DNA of 64,000 bases from Planococcus chinensis (GTDB lineage Bacteria; Bacillota; Bacilli; Bacillales_A; Planococcaceae), in contig NZ_JABWTK010000003.1 in NCBI RefSeq assembly GCF_020071995.1, positions 1-64,000 on the forward strand. Reading direction: 5' to 3'. Both the position numbers and the translations under genes were made by a program. Each line of letters begins with the position of its first letter. The stretch's first letter is position 1. This document shows, piece after piece, positions 36,480-45,699 of the stretch. The notes under the pieces are model-generated. The model was not told the origin of the DNA. It saw only the letters and a program-made list of their open reading frames with translations, and did not search any database.

Positions 36480-37118
36480 ATGGAAAAGTTCATAAATCTC
36501 AACGACATTAAAAAGCAGAAAATCTTGGATGCGGCCCTTCAGGAATTCGCAGAATACGGGTACCAGCAAGCTTCGACGAACCGCATGGTGAAAAAGGCGG
36601 GAATCGGCAAAGGAATGCTGTTTTATTATTTTAAAAGTAAAAAAGAGCTTTATGAATACTTGATTGAGTACAGTTTGGACATCGTAGTAAACGAGTACCT
36701 CAAACAGGTGGATACCGGAGAAACGGATTTTATCGAACGATTAAAGCAGGCTGCGCAAGTAAAAATGAAGGCGCAGCTGGAAAACAAGCAGGTTTTTAAT
36801 TTCTTGGGGAGTTTTGTATTGGCAAAAGAAGTGGAGATGCCGCTGCATTTACAGAAAAAATACGCCGAATTGAATACCTTGGCAGCGGCGTTGATGTACG
36901 AAGGCATTGATAAGTCGCTGATTCGGAAAGAGTTGGATGCGGACAAAGCGTTTCAATTGATCCGCTGGTCAATCGAAGGGTATCAGAAGGAATTGCTGCA
37001 GCGCCTTGAAGGCCGAAAAATATCTGCCATTGATTTTGGTCCTTATTGGCAAGAGTTTTATGGCTACTTGGATATTCTCAAGAATAGTTTCTATCTAGAA
37101 CGGGAGGATTTGCCATGA
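36480..37118 (+). CDS. TetR-family regulator of the downstream ABC exporter
   Basis: A 212-aa TetR protein: N-terminal helix-turn-helix (about 10-55, ILDAALQEFAEYGYQQASTN then GIGKGMLFYYFKSKKELYEYL). The C-terminal ligand domain is of unknown specificity. ATG 36480 stands nine bases after GCGGAGAGG; the TTG at 36471 abuts that RBS and is rejected. It overlaps the ATPase gene by four bases and should repress the whole unit through the twin palindromes. Confidence 0.88.
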   Translation: MEKFINLNDIKKQKILDAALQEFAEYGYQQASTNRMVKKAGIGKGMLFYYFKSKKELYEYLIEYSLDIVVNEYLKQVDTGETDFIERLKQAAQVKMKAQLENKQVFNFLGSFVLAKEVEMPLHLQKKYAELNTLAAALMYEGIDKSLIRKELDADKAFQLIRWSIEGYQKELLQRLEGRKISAIDFGPYWQEFYGYLDILKNSFYLEREDLP

Positions 37119-38032
37119 GCATTTTGAAAACCAGCGCGTTGACCAAGAAATTCGGAGATTTCGCGGCACTGGACGGAGTGGAGATTGAAGTCGGCAGAGG
37201 AGAAGTGTACGGTTTTATCGGTCCGAACGGTGCAGGCAAATCAACGACGATCCGTGTTCTTTTAGGGATCTTGAAAGCGACTTCCGGAAAAGCGGAAATC
37301 TTTGGGCTTGATTCCTGGGAGGAGGCAGTGGAAATCCACAAGCGTGTCGCCTATGTCCCGGGAGACGTGAATTTATGGCCGAATTTGACAGGCGGGGAAG
37401 TAATTGATCTATTTGTAAAATTGCGCGGAGGAAATGGACGAACGCGGCGGGAGGAGCTGATCCGGAAATTCGACTTGGATCCGACCAAGAAATGCCGGAC
37501 GTATTCAAAAGGGAATCGCCAAAAAGTGGCTTTGGTGGCTGCATTGTCCATGGAAGCCGACCTTTATATTCTTGATGAGCCAACTTCTGGTCTTGATCCC
37601 TTGATGGAACGGGTTTTCCAGGAATGGGTGGCTGAAGCCAAGCAGCAGGGCAAGAGCATTCTGCTTTCCAGCCACATCCTTTCTGAAGTCGAAAAGCTTT
37701 GTGACAAAGTGGCAATCATCCGGCAAGGAAAGATCATTGAAACGGGAACGCTGCGCGAATTGCGCCATTTGACGGGCAGCATTTTGACTGTGGAAACGAA
37801 GCGGCCGATGCCTTTACTGCACCAGGTAAAAGGGGTGAGCGGAATTCAGGAAGATGAGGGGAGTGTCTCATTCCAAGTAGATACAGAAGAAATGGACGAA
37901 GTGGTTCGCTATGTCAGCGGGTTTGGTGTGGTCCGGCTTGAAAGTTCGCCGCCGACTTTGGAAGAGCTGTTCATGCGCCATTATGAAGGAGGAGCGGCAA
38001 TGCAGGAACAGGAGGCAGCTTCTAATGGATAA
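37115..38032 (+). CDS. ABC transporter ATP-binding protein
   Basis: A 305-aa drug-export ATPase: Walker A GPNGAGKST (about 36-44), signature written YSKGNRQKV (about 130-138, Lys and Asn in place of the usual Gly-Gly), Walker B LYILDEPTSGLD (about 150-161). A C-terminal extension follows. Middle gene of TetR-ATPase-permease; it overlaps the permease start by eight bases. Confidence 0.88.
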   Translation: MSILKTSALTKKFGDFAALDGVEIEVGRGEVYGFIGPNGAGKSTTIRVLLGILKATSGKAEIFGLDSWEEAVEIHKRVAYVPGDVNLWPNLTGGEVIDLFVKLRGGNGRTRREELIRKFDLDPTKKCRTYSKGNRQKVALVAALSMEADLYILDEPTSGLDPLMERVFQEWVAEAKQQGKSILLSSHILSEVEKLCDKVAIIRQGKIIETGTLRELRHLTGSILTVETKRPMPLLHQVKGVSGIQEDEGSVSFQVDTEEMDEVVRYVSGFGVVRLESSPPTLEELFMRHYEGGAAMQEQEAASNG

Positions 38033-39629
38033 AAGCTTGTTTAACGAAACAGGTACATTGATGCGCTTTATTTGGCGTCGGGACCGCATCCGTATTTCGG
38101 TCTGGCTGCTGTCGTTCGCTGCCGTGTCCATGCTGACAGCTGTTGCCTTTACAGATTTATATCAAAATGCTGCTGAACGGCAGGCGATTGCGGAAACGAT
38201 GAGAAACCCGGCGATGACGGCAATGGTCGGTCCCGGGTATGGGCTCGATAACTATACGGAAGGAGCCATGATGGCCCATCAAATGCTGTTGATGACCGCT
38301 GTTGTGGTCGGGCTGATGGGCATTCTGCTCGTTGCCCGGCATACACGAAGCGATGAAGAAGAGGGGCGGATTGAATTGATCCGTTCACTGCCGGTAGGGC
38401 GTTTATCGACTCTTCAAGCGGTACTGCTATCCATGCTCATCGTCAATGTTCTTTTAGCAGTGACGACAGGCCTCGGGCTTTATGCTTTAGGAATCAACAG
38501 CATGGACTTGGAAGGTTCGCTGCTTTACGGCGCAGCTCTTGGAGCAACCGGCTTGTTTTATGCAGCCCTTACCGCAGTATTTGCACAGCTTGCCCAGAAT
38601 TCGAGAAATGCAATCGGCCTTTCGGTTATCGTGCTGCTCTTTGGCTATGCTTTGCGGGCAATCGGAGATATCGGAATGGAGGCTCTGTCGTGGACCACGC
38701 CGCTCGGCTGGATTCTGCGCTCCGAGGTATATGTTCAAAATATCTGGTGGCCGGTCTGGCTGACAGTGGGAGCTGCGATCGTGCTGTCACTTCTGGCTTT
38801 GTATTTGAATTCCATCCGGGATTTGGGTTCCGGATTTCTGCCAGCGAGAACTGGCAAGGCCCATGCATCGCTGGCATTGAAAAGTCCTCTTGGCTTAGCG
38901 GCGCGGCTGCAGCGTACCGGCTTGATCGCTTGGGCAATCGGTCTTTTTTTAATCGGTGCTTCTTACGGCTCCGTACTGGGGGATTTGGAATCCTTTTTTG
39001 CGGATGTGGAAATCATGCAGGAATTCTTAGCGGAAACGTCCGGAAATTCATTGACGGAACAGTTTATTCCCATGCTGATGTCGGTCATGGCGATTATTGG
39101 CACAATCCCGGCATTGCTGGCTGTATTAAGGTTGAAAGGCGAGGAAAAGAACAACCGGCTGGAACATTTCCTCAGCCGTGCCGTTTCCAGAAACCGTTTA
39201 TTGGGTAGTTATGTAGTAATTTCCCTTTTCACCAGTTTCATCATGCTGTCGTTTGCAGGACTGGGACTCGGCCTTGTAGGAAACGCCATGATGGAAGAAG
39301 GGCTGCCGCTTCGCATGTTCTATGAAGCCGCTATCGTCTATCTGCCGGCAGCCTGGGTGATGATCGGTTTGGCAACTGCTTTGATCGGATGGCTGCCCAA
39401 AGCAACAGGCCTCGTATGGCTGTATCTGGTTTTCTCTTTCACTGTTGTATATCTGGGGGCTTTGTTCCAGTTTCCCGGTTGGACAGAGAAGGCGACGCCT
39501 TTTGGCTATATTCCGCAGCTGCCGGTTGAAGAGCAAAACATGACGGCTTTGGCCATCTTGACGGCAGTCGCTGTAATTTTGCTGATAGCCGGTTTTACAG
39601 GTTTCAACCGAAGAGATATCAGCAATTGA
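38025..39629 (+). CDS. ABC exporter permease, tetronasin-resistance (TnrB3) type
   Basis: A 534-aa permease with about twelve transmembrane helices, like the family of polyketide antibiotic exporters: MRFIWRRDRIRISVWLLSF start, RHTRSDEEEGRIELIRSLPVGR (about 104-125) and a second half KGEEKNNRLEHFLSRAVSRNRLL that repeats that motif. It looks like an internally duplicated ABC-2 permease. ATG 38025 is chosen for its RBS GGAGG; a longer frame overlaps the ATPase gene. Confidence 0.85.
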   Translation: MDKSLFNETGTLMRFIWRRDRIRISVWLLSFAAVSMLTAVAFTDLYQNAAERQAIAETMRNPAMTAMVGPGYGLDNYTEGAMMAHQMLLMTAVVVGLMGILLVARHTRSDEEEGRIELIRSLPVGRLSTLQAVLLSMLIVNVLLAVTTGLGLYALGINSMDLEGSLLYGAALGATGLFYAALTAVFAQLAQNSRNAIGLSVIVLLFGYALRAIGDIGMEALSWTTPLGWILRSEVYVQNIWWPVWLTVGAAIVLSLLALYLNSIRDLGSGFLPARTGKAHASLALKSPLGLAARLQRTGLIAWAIGLFLIGASYGSVLGDLESFFADVEIMQEFLAETSGNSLTEQFIPMLMSVMAIIGTIPALLAVLRLKGEEKNNRLEHFLSRAVSRNRLLGSYVVISLFTSFIMLSFAGLGLGLVGNAMMEEGLPLRMFYEAAIVYLPAAWVMIGLATALIGWLPKATGLVWLYLVFSFTVVYLGALFQFPGWTEKATPFGYIPQLPVEEQNMTALAILTAVAVILLIAGFTGFNRRDISN

Positions 39630-39648
39630 AAGAAGGAGTGTATGCGCA

Positions 39649-40032
39649 TTGGAAAAGGTAATTCCCAAAATCACCACATTTTTAATGTTTTCAGGCCAAG
39701 CAGAAGAAGCGATGGAGTTCTATACGGGTTTGTTTGAAGATTCCCGTATCGAAGCTATTGTCCATAACGAAGATGGGACGGTCATACAGGCTACTTTTAC
39801 ATTAAAGGGGCAAACCTTGATGTGTATTGACAGCGTGGTCAATCATGAATTTACGTTTACACCGGCAATTTCTCTTTTTGTTACATGCGATAGCGAAGAA
39901 GAGATTGACCGTTTGTTCGGCGAACTTTCAGAAGGCGGCGGTGTTCTTATGCCGCTCGATGAATACCCGCACAGCAAAAAGTTCGGCTGGCTGGTGGACC
40001 GCTTCGGCGTGTCCTGGCAATTGAATTATTAA
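39649..40032 (+). CDS. VOC-family protein (PhnB-like)
   Basis: A 127-aa single-domain vicinal-oxygen-chelate protein of the PhnB/3-demethylubiquinone methyltransferase-like group: PKITTFLMFSGQAEEAMEFYTGLF, GQTLMCIDS and FGWLVDRFGVSWQLNY. Start is TTG at 39649 with AGAAGGAG upstream. It follows the ABC operon by 19 bases, so it may be co-transcribed and could bind or modify the exported compound. Confidence 0.82.
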   Translation: MEKVIPKITTFLMFSGQAEEAMEFYTGLFEDSRIEAIVHNEDGTVIQATFTLKGQTLMCIDSVVNHEFTFTPAISLFVTCDSEEEIDRLFGELSEGGGVLMPLDEYPHSKKFGWLVDRFGVSWQLNY

Positions 40033-40039
40033 AAAGAGA

Positions 40040-40085
40040 AATCCTGCAGGGGAACGGACATGTAAAGTTTCCCTGCAGGATTTTT
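40040..40085. terminator. Bidirectional terminator
   Basis: Stem AATCCTGCAGGG(GAAC) / (GTTT)CCCTGCAGGATT followed by T. Confidence 0.9.
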
Positions 40086-40116
40086 ATGTGATTCAAGCCT
40101 GGAAAAACGTTTTTCA

Positions 40117-40806
40117 TTAAAAGAACAGCCAGACAATGACAGGACCCAAAAACGATCCAACAACCGCACTTAATGTCATCGCGACAGAGCTCATCGACGC
40201 TTCTTCCGGTCCATATTCAAAAGCTTTCGCGGTGCCAAGCCCGTGGGCGGAAGAACCAAGGCCGATGCCGCGGCCGATTGGCGAGTCGATGTGCAGAGTT
40301 TTCAAGAGCCATGGCCCGACAAGGATTCCGGTAAAGCCGGCGACCATCACATAGACGGCGGCTAGTGAAGGAATGCCGCCAAAAGCTTCCGCCATTTGCA
40401 TGGCGACTGGTGTGGTGATTGATTTCGGCAGCATCGTCAAAATCATTTCAGCGGAAAAGCCGAACAACTTCGTCAACAAAGATCCGCTGAGCAGGCCGAT
40501 AACCGAACCTGCCGTTACGCCAATGGCAATGGGCAGCAAGTTCTTTCTGAGCAGTTCCCGCTGCTTGTAAAGGGGCACCGCCAAAGCTACAACCGCCGGT
40601 CCGAGCAATTCACCGACCCACTGGCCGCCCAGCATATAAGTATCATAAGAAACATCAAAGACGAGCAAAACAATCACCAATGCCACGGTGGTAGTCAATA
40701 CGGGGTTTAAGATGGTCCAGCGGTATTTTATGTATTGGCTGTTCAAAAACAAATAGAGAACGGTTGTCAGTCCTGCAAAAAGCAGGGACAGAAGAAAAAT
40801 GTCCAT
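40117..40806 (-). CDS. lrgB: LrgB/CidB family antiholin-associated protein
   Basis: A 229-aa LrgB-type protein with about six to seven helices; family text is PKSITTPVAMQMAEAFGGIPSLAAVYVMVAGFTG, and GSSAHGLGTAKAFEYG near the C-terminus. With LrgA it modulates murein hydrolase activity or carries pyruvate and related metabolites. ATG 40806 with AAGGAGGG before it is chosen over the longer frame. Two bases after lrgA. Confidence 0.9.
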   Translation of the reverse strand: MDIFLLSLLFAGLTTVLYLFLNSQYIKYRWTILNPVLTTTVALVIVLLVFDVSYDTYMLGGQWVGELLGPAVVALAVPLYKQRELLRKNLLPIAIGVTAGSVIGLLSGSLLTKLFGFSAEMILTMLPKSITTPVAMQMAEAFGGIPSLAAVYVMVAGFTGILVGPWLLKTLHIDSPIGRGIGLGSSAHGLGTAKAFEYGPEEASMSSVAMTLSAVVGSFLGPVIVWLFF

Positions 40807-40808
40807 AT

Positions 40809-41186
40809 TCAGTTGCCCTCCTTTTGCTGCGTCGTACGAGCTGTCCATTGGCTTATCAATGCAGAAACCGCCATGGTCAAAAGCGTGCTAAAGATGGCAA
40901 TGACCAGAAGCCAAACGCCTTTTCCGGTAAAAACATCGGCATAATCGATGACGCCGACTGTCGCCGGAATAAAATACAGCGACAGGAAAGCCAGCAGGAA
41001 ATGAGCCCCGGAATCGATCCATTTCAGCGGATAGATTTTTAGGAGAAGGACAGTAAATAAGAGCAAAAACCCGATAATGCTGCCTGGGAGCGGCAAGTTA
41101 AAAAGTTCACGCAGCCATTCGCCAAGCAAATAAAAGCCGAACAAAACGGCAAGTTGAATAAAAGTAAGAAGAAATTTCATCAGCAA
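40809..41186 (-). CDS. lrgA: LrgA/CidA family protein
   Basis: A 125-aa holin-like membrane protein with four helices: IQLAVLFGFYLLGEWLRELFNLPLPGSIIGFLLLF is typical of LrgA/CidA. Start may be TTG 41186 (RBS GGAAGG five bases upstream) or ATG 41180; the second gives two residues less. No LytSR two-component genes are adjacent. Confidence 0.9.
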   Translation of the reverse strand: MLMKFLLTFIQLAVLFGFYLLGEWLRELFNLPLPGSIIGFLLLFTVLLLKIYPLKWIDSGAHFLLAFLSLYFIPATVGVIDYADVFTGKGVWLLVIAIFSTLLTMAVSALISQWTARTTQQKEGN

Positions 41187-41424
41187 TCGCGCCTTCCTTT
41201 AAAATGAACGAGTGAAACGGTGCAAGATTTATTTCACTGTCATTTATTTTACCGCAAATTTTATGAAAAGCGAGAGGTGTGCATATATATAGAAGGAACT
41301 GATTAAAAATAGAGGAATTGTATGTTTATTCAATGCGAAAGGCAAAGGAATTCAGGCAGCACTTGGAGTGAAACTTCTCCATTGGAACAACGTAATTATC
41401 TGTATAAAGAAAGGGGAATGGACA

Positions 41425-42123
41425 ATGGGCAACTATACAATTGATGAATTTATTCAACAGACCAAGCAAGATGAACAAGAGAACGATTATTTTGAACTGG
41501 AAACGCCGCGCATCTTGGAAGTGAACTTGTCGGATATGGTATGGGCAAAGGCAGGCTCCATGATTTCGTATACCGGCCAGATCAAATTTGAGCGGGAACG
41601 GCTGCTTGAACACGGCGTGGGGGTCATGTTCAAAAAAGCAATGACCGGCGAAGGGGCTTCTTTGATGAAAGCTACCGGCCGGGGGCGCCTGTATTTGGCG
41701 GACCAAGGCAAAAAAATCACCATTTTTGAGCTGAATGGCGAATCGATCACGGTTAATGGCAATGACCTTCTCGCTTTCGAACCGGGCATCGAGTGGGAAA
41801 TTAAAATGATGCGGAAAGTGGCCGGCATGATGGCGGGCGGCTTGTTCAATGTAACGTTAAAAGGAAAAGGAAGAGTCGCCATCACTTCGCATTACGAACC
41901 GTTGACGCTGCTGGTAAAACCGGGAGAGCCGGTGATTACTGACCCGGGAGCAACGGTTGCCTGGTCCGGCAATTTAACACCGGAGTTCCGGACAGACATC
42001 AGCATCCGGACGTTTCTAGGCAGAGGCAGCGGCGAATCGATCCAGATGGAATTTACCGGTGAAGGTTTTGTTATTGTGCAGCCGTTTGAAGAAAAGTACA
42101 CTGCCACAAATATACCAATGTAA
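41425..42123 (+). CDS. AIM24-family protein
   Basis: A 232-aa beta-rich protein of the AIM24 / TRAP-like family: ILEVNLSDMVWAKAGSMISYTGQIKFERERLL and GRLYLADQGKKITIFEL, then LGRGSGESIQMEFTGEGFVIVQPFE at the end. Role unclear in bacteria. ATG 41425 follows AAAGGGGAATGGACA. Confidence 0.85.
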   Translation: MGNYTIDEFIQQTKQDEQENDYFELETPRILEVNLSDMVWAKAGSMISYTGQIKFERERLLEHGVGVMFKKAMTGEGASLMKATGRGRLYLADQGKKITIFELNGESITVNGNDLLAFEPGIEWEIKMMRKVAGMMAGGLFNVTLKGKGRVAITSHYEPLTLLVKPGEPVITDPGATVAWSGNLTPEFRTDISIRTFLGRGSGESIQMEFTGEGFVIVQPFEEKYTATNIPM

Positions 42124-42199
42124 GCTGTTTGAATCGTGGATAATCGGGAATAAAAAAAGTCAATCAGCTGTTTCATTTCGGATGAAAGGAGCTGCCGCT

Positions 42200-43117
42200 A
42201 TGGCGACGAACGGTAAATTGGCTGAAGAGCTGGAATGGCAGTTCCGGAACGAAGTCGATAAACAAATAAGGAAAACGCATGAATCCGGACAGACGCTTTA
42301 TCATTACACCAGCCTTCAAAGTTTGATGGGAATGGTCGAAACCAATAATTTGTGGATGAGCAAAGGCAATTTTTTAAATGACTCCAGTGAATTGATTTAT
42401 TTCTCAAATGTGCTAAAAAGTATCATCGGGAAAATGAAAATTCAGCGAGAGACAGAACTTTGGCAGTTGTTTATACAGGAACTGGAAAGTTCAATGGAAC
42501 GGTTCTTGGAAGGAATCGAGAGAAGCGGCTTTGAAGTTTATATTTTTTCGCTGTCCTATTCGCCGGACTCGCTGGCTCTTTGGTATAACTATGCAAAAGG
42601 TGAAGGATATAACCTTGGTTTTGATGCGGAAGAACTTCTCCAAAAAGCGGCTGCTTTCCCGGACGACTCGGATGTCCTGCACGGTCTGGTTGTATACGAC
42701 CGGCAAGAACAGGAATTGATTTTGATGAATTTTTTGATTGAAACCTTCAAACGGGTGGTTCAATACGAGCCGGATGAGATTAAAAAAGCATTGCCGAACC
42801 ATTTCTTAACGGTTATTGCGACATGTGCCATCTTTTTTAAAGACCCGGCTTTTAAAAGCGAAGAGGAATACCGGATTGCGTATATGAATACAAGCGGCAA
42901 TATGCATCAGGCAGTACGTTTTCGGGCACAGAATGGTGTAATCATTCCATTTATCGCGGTTGATTTTGAAGAACGCCTCCCAATCAGCCATATCACCATC
43001 GGTCCGAAGAACAATATTGATATAGCCAGAAGAGGCATAGAGCATTATTTAAAAAGCAAAGGCTACAATATGAAGAGCTTCTCCATCAGTAAATCTGTTG
43101 CCGCCCTTAGGTATTGA
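42200..43117 (+). CDS. DUF2971 domain protein
   Basis: A 305-aa soluble protein. DUF2971 marks: LYHYTSLQSLMGMVETNNLWMSKGNFLND (about 29-57), IFSLSYSPDSLALWYNYAKGEGYNLGFD (about 113-140) and EEEYRIAYMN (about 227). DUF2971 proteins often sit in variable islands and some are near toxin or defence genes, but here the neighbours (AIM24, SDR) are ordinary. ATG 42200 with GAAAGGAGCTG is chosen. Function unknown. Confidence 0.82.
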   Translation: MATNGKLAEELEWQFRNEVDKQIRKTHESGQTLYHYTSLQSLMGMVETNNLWMSKGNFLNDSSELIYFSNVLKSIIGKMKIQRETELWQLFIQELESSMERFLEGIERSGFEVYIFSLSYSPDSLALWYNYAKGEGYNLGFDAEELLQKAAAFPDDSDVLHGLVVYDRQEQELILMNFLIETFKRVVQYEPDEIKKALPNHFLTVIATCAIFFKDPAFKSEEEYRIAYMNTSGNMHQAVRFRAQNGVIIPFIAVDFEERLPISHITIGPKNNIDIARRGIEHYLKSKGYNMKSFSISKSVAALRY

Positions 43118-43142
43118 CTCTAAAACGGCAAGGAGTGGTTGG

Positions 43143-43919
43143 ATGTATCTGGATTTAGCAGGAAAAACTGCAATTGTCACGGGCGCTTCAAAAGGGATTG
43201 GCAAAGGAATCGCCGAACGCTTCGGCAAAGAACAGATGAACGTTGTAGTGGATTACCATACAGACCATCAAGGTGCGGAAGATACCGTTGCTGCGATTGT
43301 GGCAAACGGCGGCAATGCCGTGGCTATAGAGGCTGACGTATCGAGCGAAGCAGGAATTCAAAAGCTGATGACTGCGGCAATCGATCAATATGGAAAACTG
43401 GATGTGCTGGTGAATAATGCCGGCTTCAGCGAAAGCGAACCTTCTGAAGAATTGACTTTGGAAAACTGGCAGCGCGTGTTGGATGTGAACTTGACGGGTG
43501 CTTTCATCGCCAGCCGTGAAGCGATCAAGCACATGTTGGAAAATGGAGGGGAGGGCTGCATCCTCAACATTACGAGTGTCCATCAAACCATTCCGAAAGT
43601 GAACAATGCCCATTATGCGGTAACGAAATCCGGTTTGAAGATGCTGACGGAAACGCTGGCGCTGGAATATGCGGAACAAGGCATCCGGATTAATGCCATC
43701 GCTCCCGGCACCATCAATACACCCGCTAATCCGGCAGAAGATGCCGACCCGGAAGAAAAGGAAAAAATTCTTGAGAAAATTCCGATGAAAAAAATCGGGC
43801 AGCCGGAACAAATAGCTGCAGCGGCAGCCTGGATTGTATCTTCAGAAGCAGATTATGTGACCGGCACTACATTATTCGTAGATGGCGGCATGACTTTATA
43901 CCCTTCTCAATTAAAATAA
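43143..43919 (+). CDS. Short-chain dehydrogenase, glucose 1-dehydrogenase-like
   Basis: A 258-aa SDR: cofactor loop TGASKGIGKGIAE (about 14-26), NNAG (about 91-94), active-site Ser in ITSVHQ (about 145), Tyr-x3-Lys as YAVTK (about 158-162), and DGGMTLYP at the end, as in Bacillus glucose dehydrogenase. ATG 43143 after AAGGAGTGGTTGG. It begins 25 bases after the DUF2971 gene. Confidence 0.85.
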   Translation: MYLDLAGKTAIVTGASKGIGKGIAERFGKEQMNVVVDYHTDHQGAEDTVAAIVANGGNAVAIEADVSSEAGIQKLMTAAIDQYGKLDVLVNNAGFSESEPSEELTLENWQRVLDVNLTGAFIASREAIKHMLENGGEGCILNITSVHQTIPKVNNAHYAVTKSGLKMLTETLALEYAEQGIRINAIAPGTINTPANPAEDADPEEKEKILEKIPMKKIGQPEQIAAAAAWIVSSEADYVTGTTLFVDGGMTLYPSQLK

Positions 43920-43923
43920 TCCC

Positions 43924-43954
43924 AAAAGCTTTGCCGACTCGGTAAAGCTTTTTT
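43924..43954 (+). terminator. Terminator after the SDR gene
   Basis: Stem AAAAGCTTTgCCG / CGGtAAAGCTTTT with ACT loop and T-run. Confidence 0.88.
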
Positions 43955-44083
43955 ATATGCCCATTTTTGCTGCAGTACATGTTTTATCAAGGGTTGGGAC
44001 GATTAAGTTATTCTGAAAAAATAAGACCTTTGACTAAATTCACTAAATAGACAGACTTTTTTAAAATTAGTGGGTATAAAACG

Positions 44084-44133
44084 TTGCAATTTCTTAAAAA
44101 TGCTGTATTATTACTTTATGCGATATATTGCAT
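44084..44133 (+). promoter_or_regulatory. Promoter and palindromic operator of brnQ
   Basis: TTGCAA (44084-44089), 16-bp spacer, TATTAT (44106-44111). The palindrome ATGCGATATATTGCAT (44118-44133; a single mismatched pair) covers the expected start point. The same motif lies before the GntR gene downstream of brnQ, so it is likely its operator. Confidence 0.6.
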
Positions 44134-44216
44134 ACTTTTTAAGCGTTATATTGAAATTATTGTCTAATGAAACCACAGGAAAATACATGGTGATATACAC
44201 CTAGGAGGAAAACAGA

Positions 44217-45587
44217 ATGGATACGAAATTATCTTTTAAAGCTTATGCGGTCGTCGGCATGATGTTATTCGCATTATTTTTTGGAGCAGGAAATTTAATC
44301 TTTCCGGCACAGCTCGGCCAATATGCCGGTTCAGAAGTATGGATCGCTATTGCCGGATTTTTAATTACAGGCGTCGGCTTGCCGCTGCTTGGAATTTTGG
44401 CAATCGGCTACTCGAAGAGCAGTGACCTTCAAGATTTGTCAAGCCGTGTTCATCCGATTTTCGGATTGATCTTTACAGCAGCGCTGTATTTAACAATCGG
44501 GCCGTTCTTTGCTTTGCCAAGAACCGGTGCGGTTTCTTACGAAGTCGGGATTGCACCGTTTATCGGACAGGAATACATGTCAGTCGGCCTTATTGTTTTC
44601 TCGGCCATTTTCTTCGGAATTGCCTTATTGCTTTCCTTGAATCCTTCAAAAATGGTGGACAGCATCGGGAAGTTCTTGTCGCCGGCGATTTTGGTGACAC
44701 TCGGCCTGCTATTAGTGGCGGCCATTTTCAATCCGATGGGCTCGCCGGAAGCGCCGCAGGAAGCTTATTCGAGCGGAGCTTTCTTGAAAGGATTCACCGA
44801 AGGCTATAACACAATGGATGCTTTGGCATCTTTGGTATTCGGGATCATCGTTATCGCGACTGTGCGTAAACTGGGTGTTACTTCGTCCAAAGGCATTTTA
44901 ACTGCTACTCTAAAAAGTGGGGTTGTCGCAGCTGCTCTATTGGCGATTGTTTACACAGGAATTGCATACTTGGGTGCGACAAGCACAAGTACGCTGGGCG
45001 TTTTGGAAACAGGGGGTCCTGTACTAAGCGGAACATCTGGCCATTACTTTGGAACATTCGGTACTTTGCTCTTGGCGGTCATCATTACGTTGGCTTGTTT
45101 GACAACAGCAATCGGTTTAATTGTAGCCAACGCTGAATTTTTCCATAAGCTAACGCCTAAAATCAGCTACAAAACCTATGTCGTGATTTTCTCAGTGTTC
45201 TCGTTTATCGTAGCCAATGCAGGTCTGGCGAATATTATTACGTATTCAATTCCAGTCTTGATGTTCTTGTATCCTCTTGCGATTGTCCTGATCATCTTGG
45301 CTTTCACTTCACCATTGTTTAAGCATGATCGACTTGTTTATGTGGCGACGATCACAGTAACGTTCTTTATTGCAATTATCGATGGCTTGAAAACCTTGAC
45401 AGGTTCACTGGGAGTTGCAAATCCGGGCTGGCTGCAAGCGATTATCGATTTTTATGCCGCTGCTTTGCCGTTATATGCAGATGGATTGGGCTGGTTATTG
45501 CCGGCAATTATCGTGATTGCCGTTACGGGCTTGATTGCACGCAGCAGAAAAGGCGTAAAAGTTCATACAGCTCAAAACGAAGGTTAA
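44217..45587 (+). CDS. brnQ: Branched-chain amino acid:cation symporter BrnQ
   Basis: A 456-aa LIVCS-family transporter with twelve helices: FALFFGAGNLIFPAQLGQYAG near the N-terminus (about 18-38) and the PFFALPRTGAVSYEVGI segment (about 98-114) are diagnostic. It takes up leucine, isoleucine and valine. Start ATG 44217 follows TAGGAGGAAAACAG. The next gene is a converging GntR regulator that shares its palindrome. Confidence 0.93.
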   Translation: MDTKLSFKAYAVVGMMLFALFFGAGNLIFPAQLGQYAGSEVWIAIAGFLITGVGLPLLGILAIGYSKSSDLQDLSSRVHPIFGLIFTAALYLTIGPFFALPRTGAVSYEVGIAPFIGQEYMSVGLIVFSAIFFGIALLLSLNPSKMVDSIGKFLSPAILVTLGLLLVAAIFNPMGSPEAPQEAYSSGAFLKGFTEGYNTMDALASLVFGIIVIATVRKLGVTSSKGILTATLKSGVVAAALLAIVYTGIAYLGATSTSTLGVLETGGPVLSGTSGHYFGTFGTLLLAVIITLACLTTAIGLIVANAEFFHKLTPKISYKTYVVIFSVFSFIVANAGLANIITYSIPVLMFLYPLAIVLIILAFTSPLFKHDRLVYVATITVTFFIAIIDGLKTLTGSLGVANPGWLQAIIDFYAAALPLYADGLGWLLPAIIVIAVTGLIARSRKGVKVHTAQNEG

Positions 45588-45636
45588 TAAAAGTTAGCAT
45601 TGGCGAGCCTGAAATTCAGGCCCGCTTCTAAATATA

Positions 45637-45677
45637 AAAAGCTGCCCCGAAAGCTAATCGCTTTTGGGGCAGCTTTT
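45637..45677. terminator. Bidirectional terminator of brnQ and the GntR gene
   Basis: Stem AAAAGCTGCCCC(g)AAAGC / GCTTTTGGGGCAGCTTTT with a short loop. Confidence 0.92.
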
Positions 45678-45699
45678 ACAATGGAATCAAAACCGGAAA

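Noticed and set aside
43955-44216. T-box leader before brnQ
   Set aside because: No T-box sequence (AGGGTGGNACCGCG) or specifier stem; the region has only a promoter and dyad.
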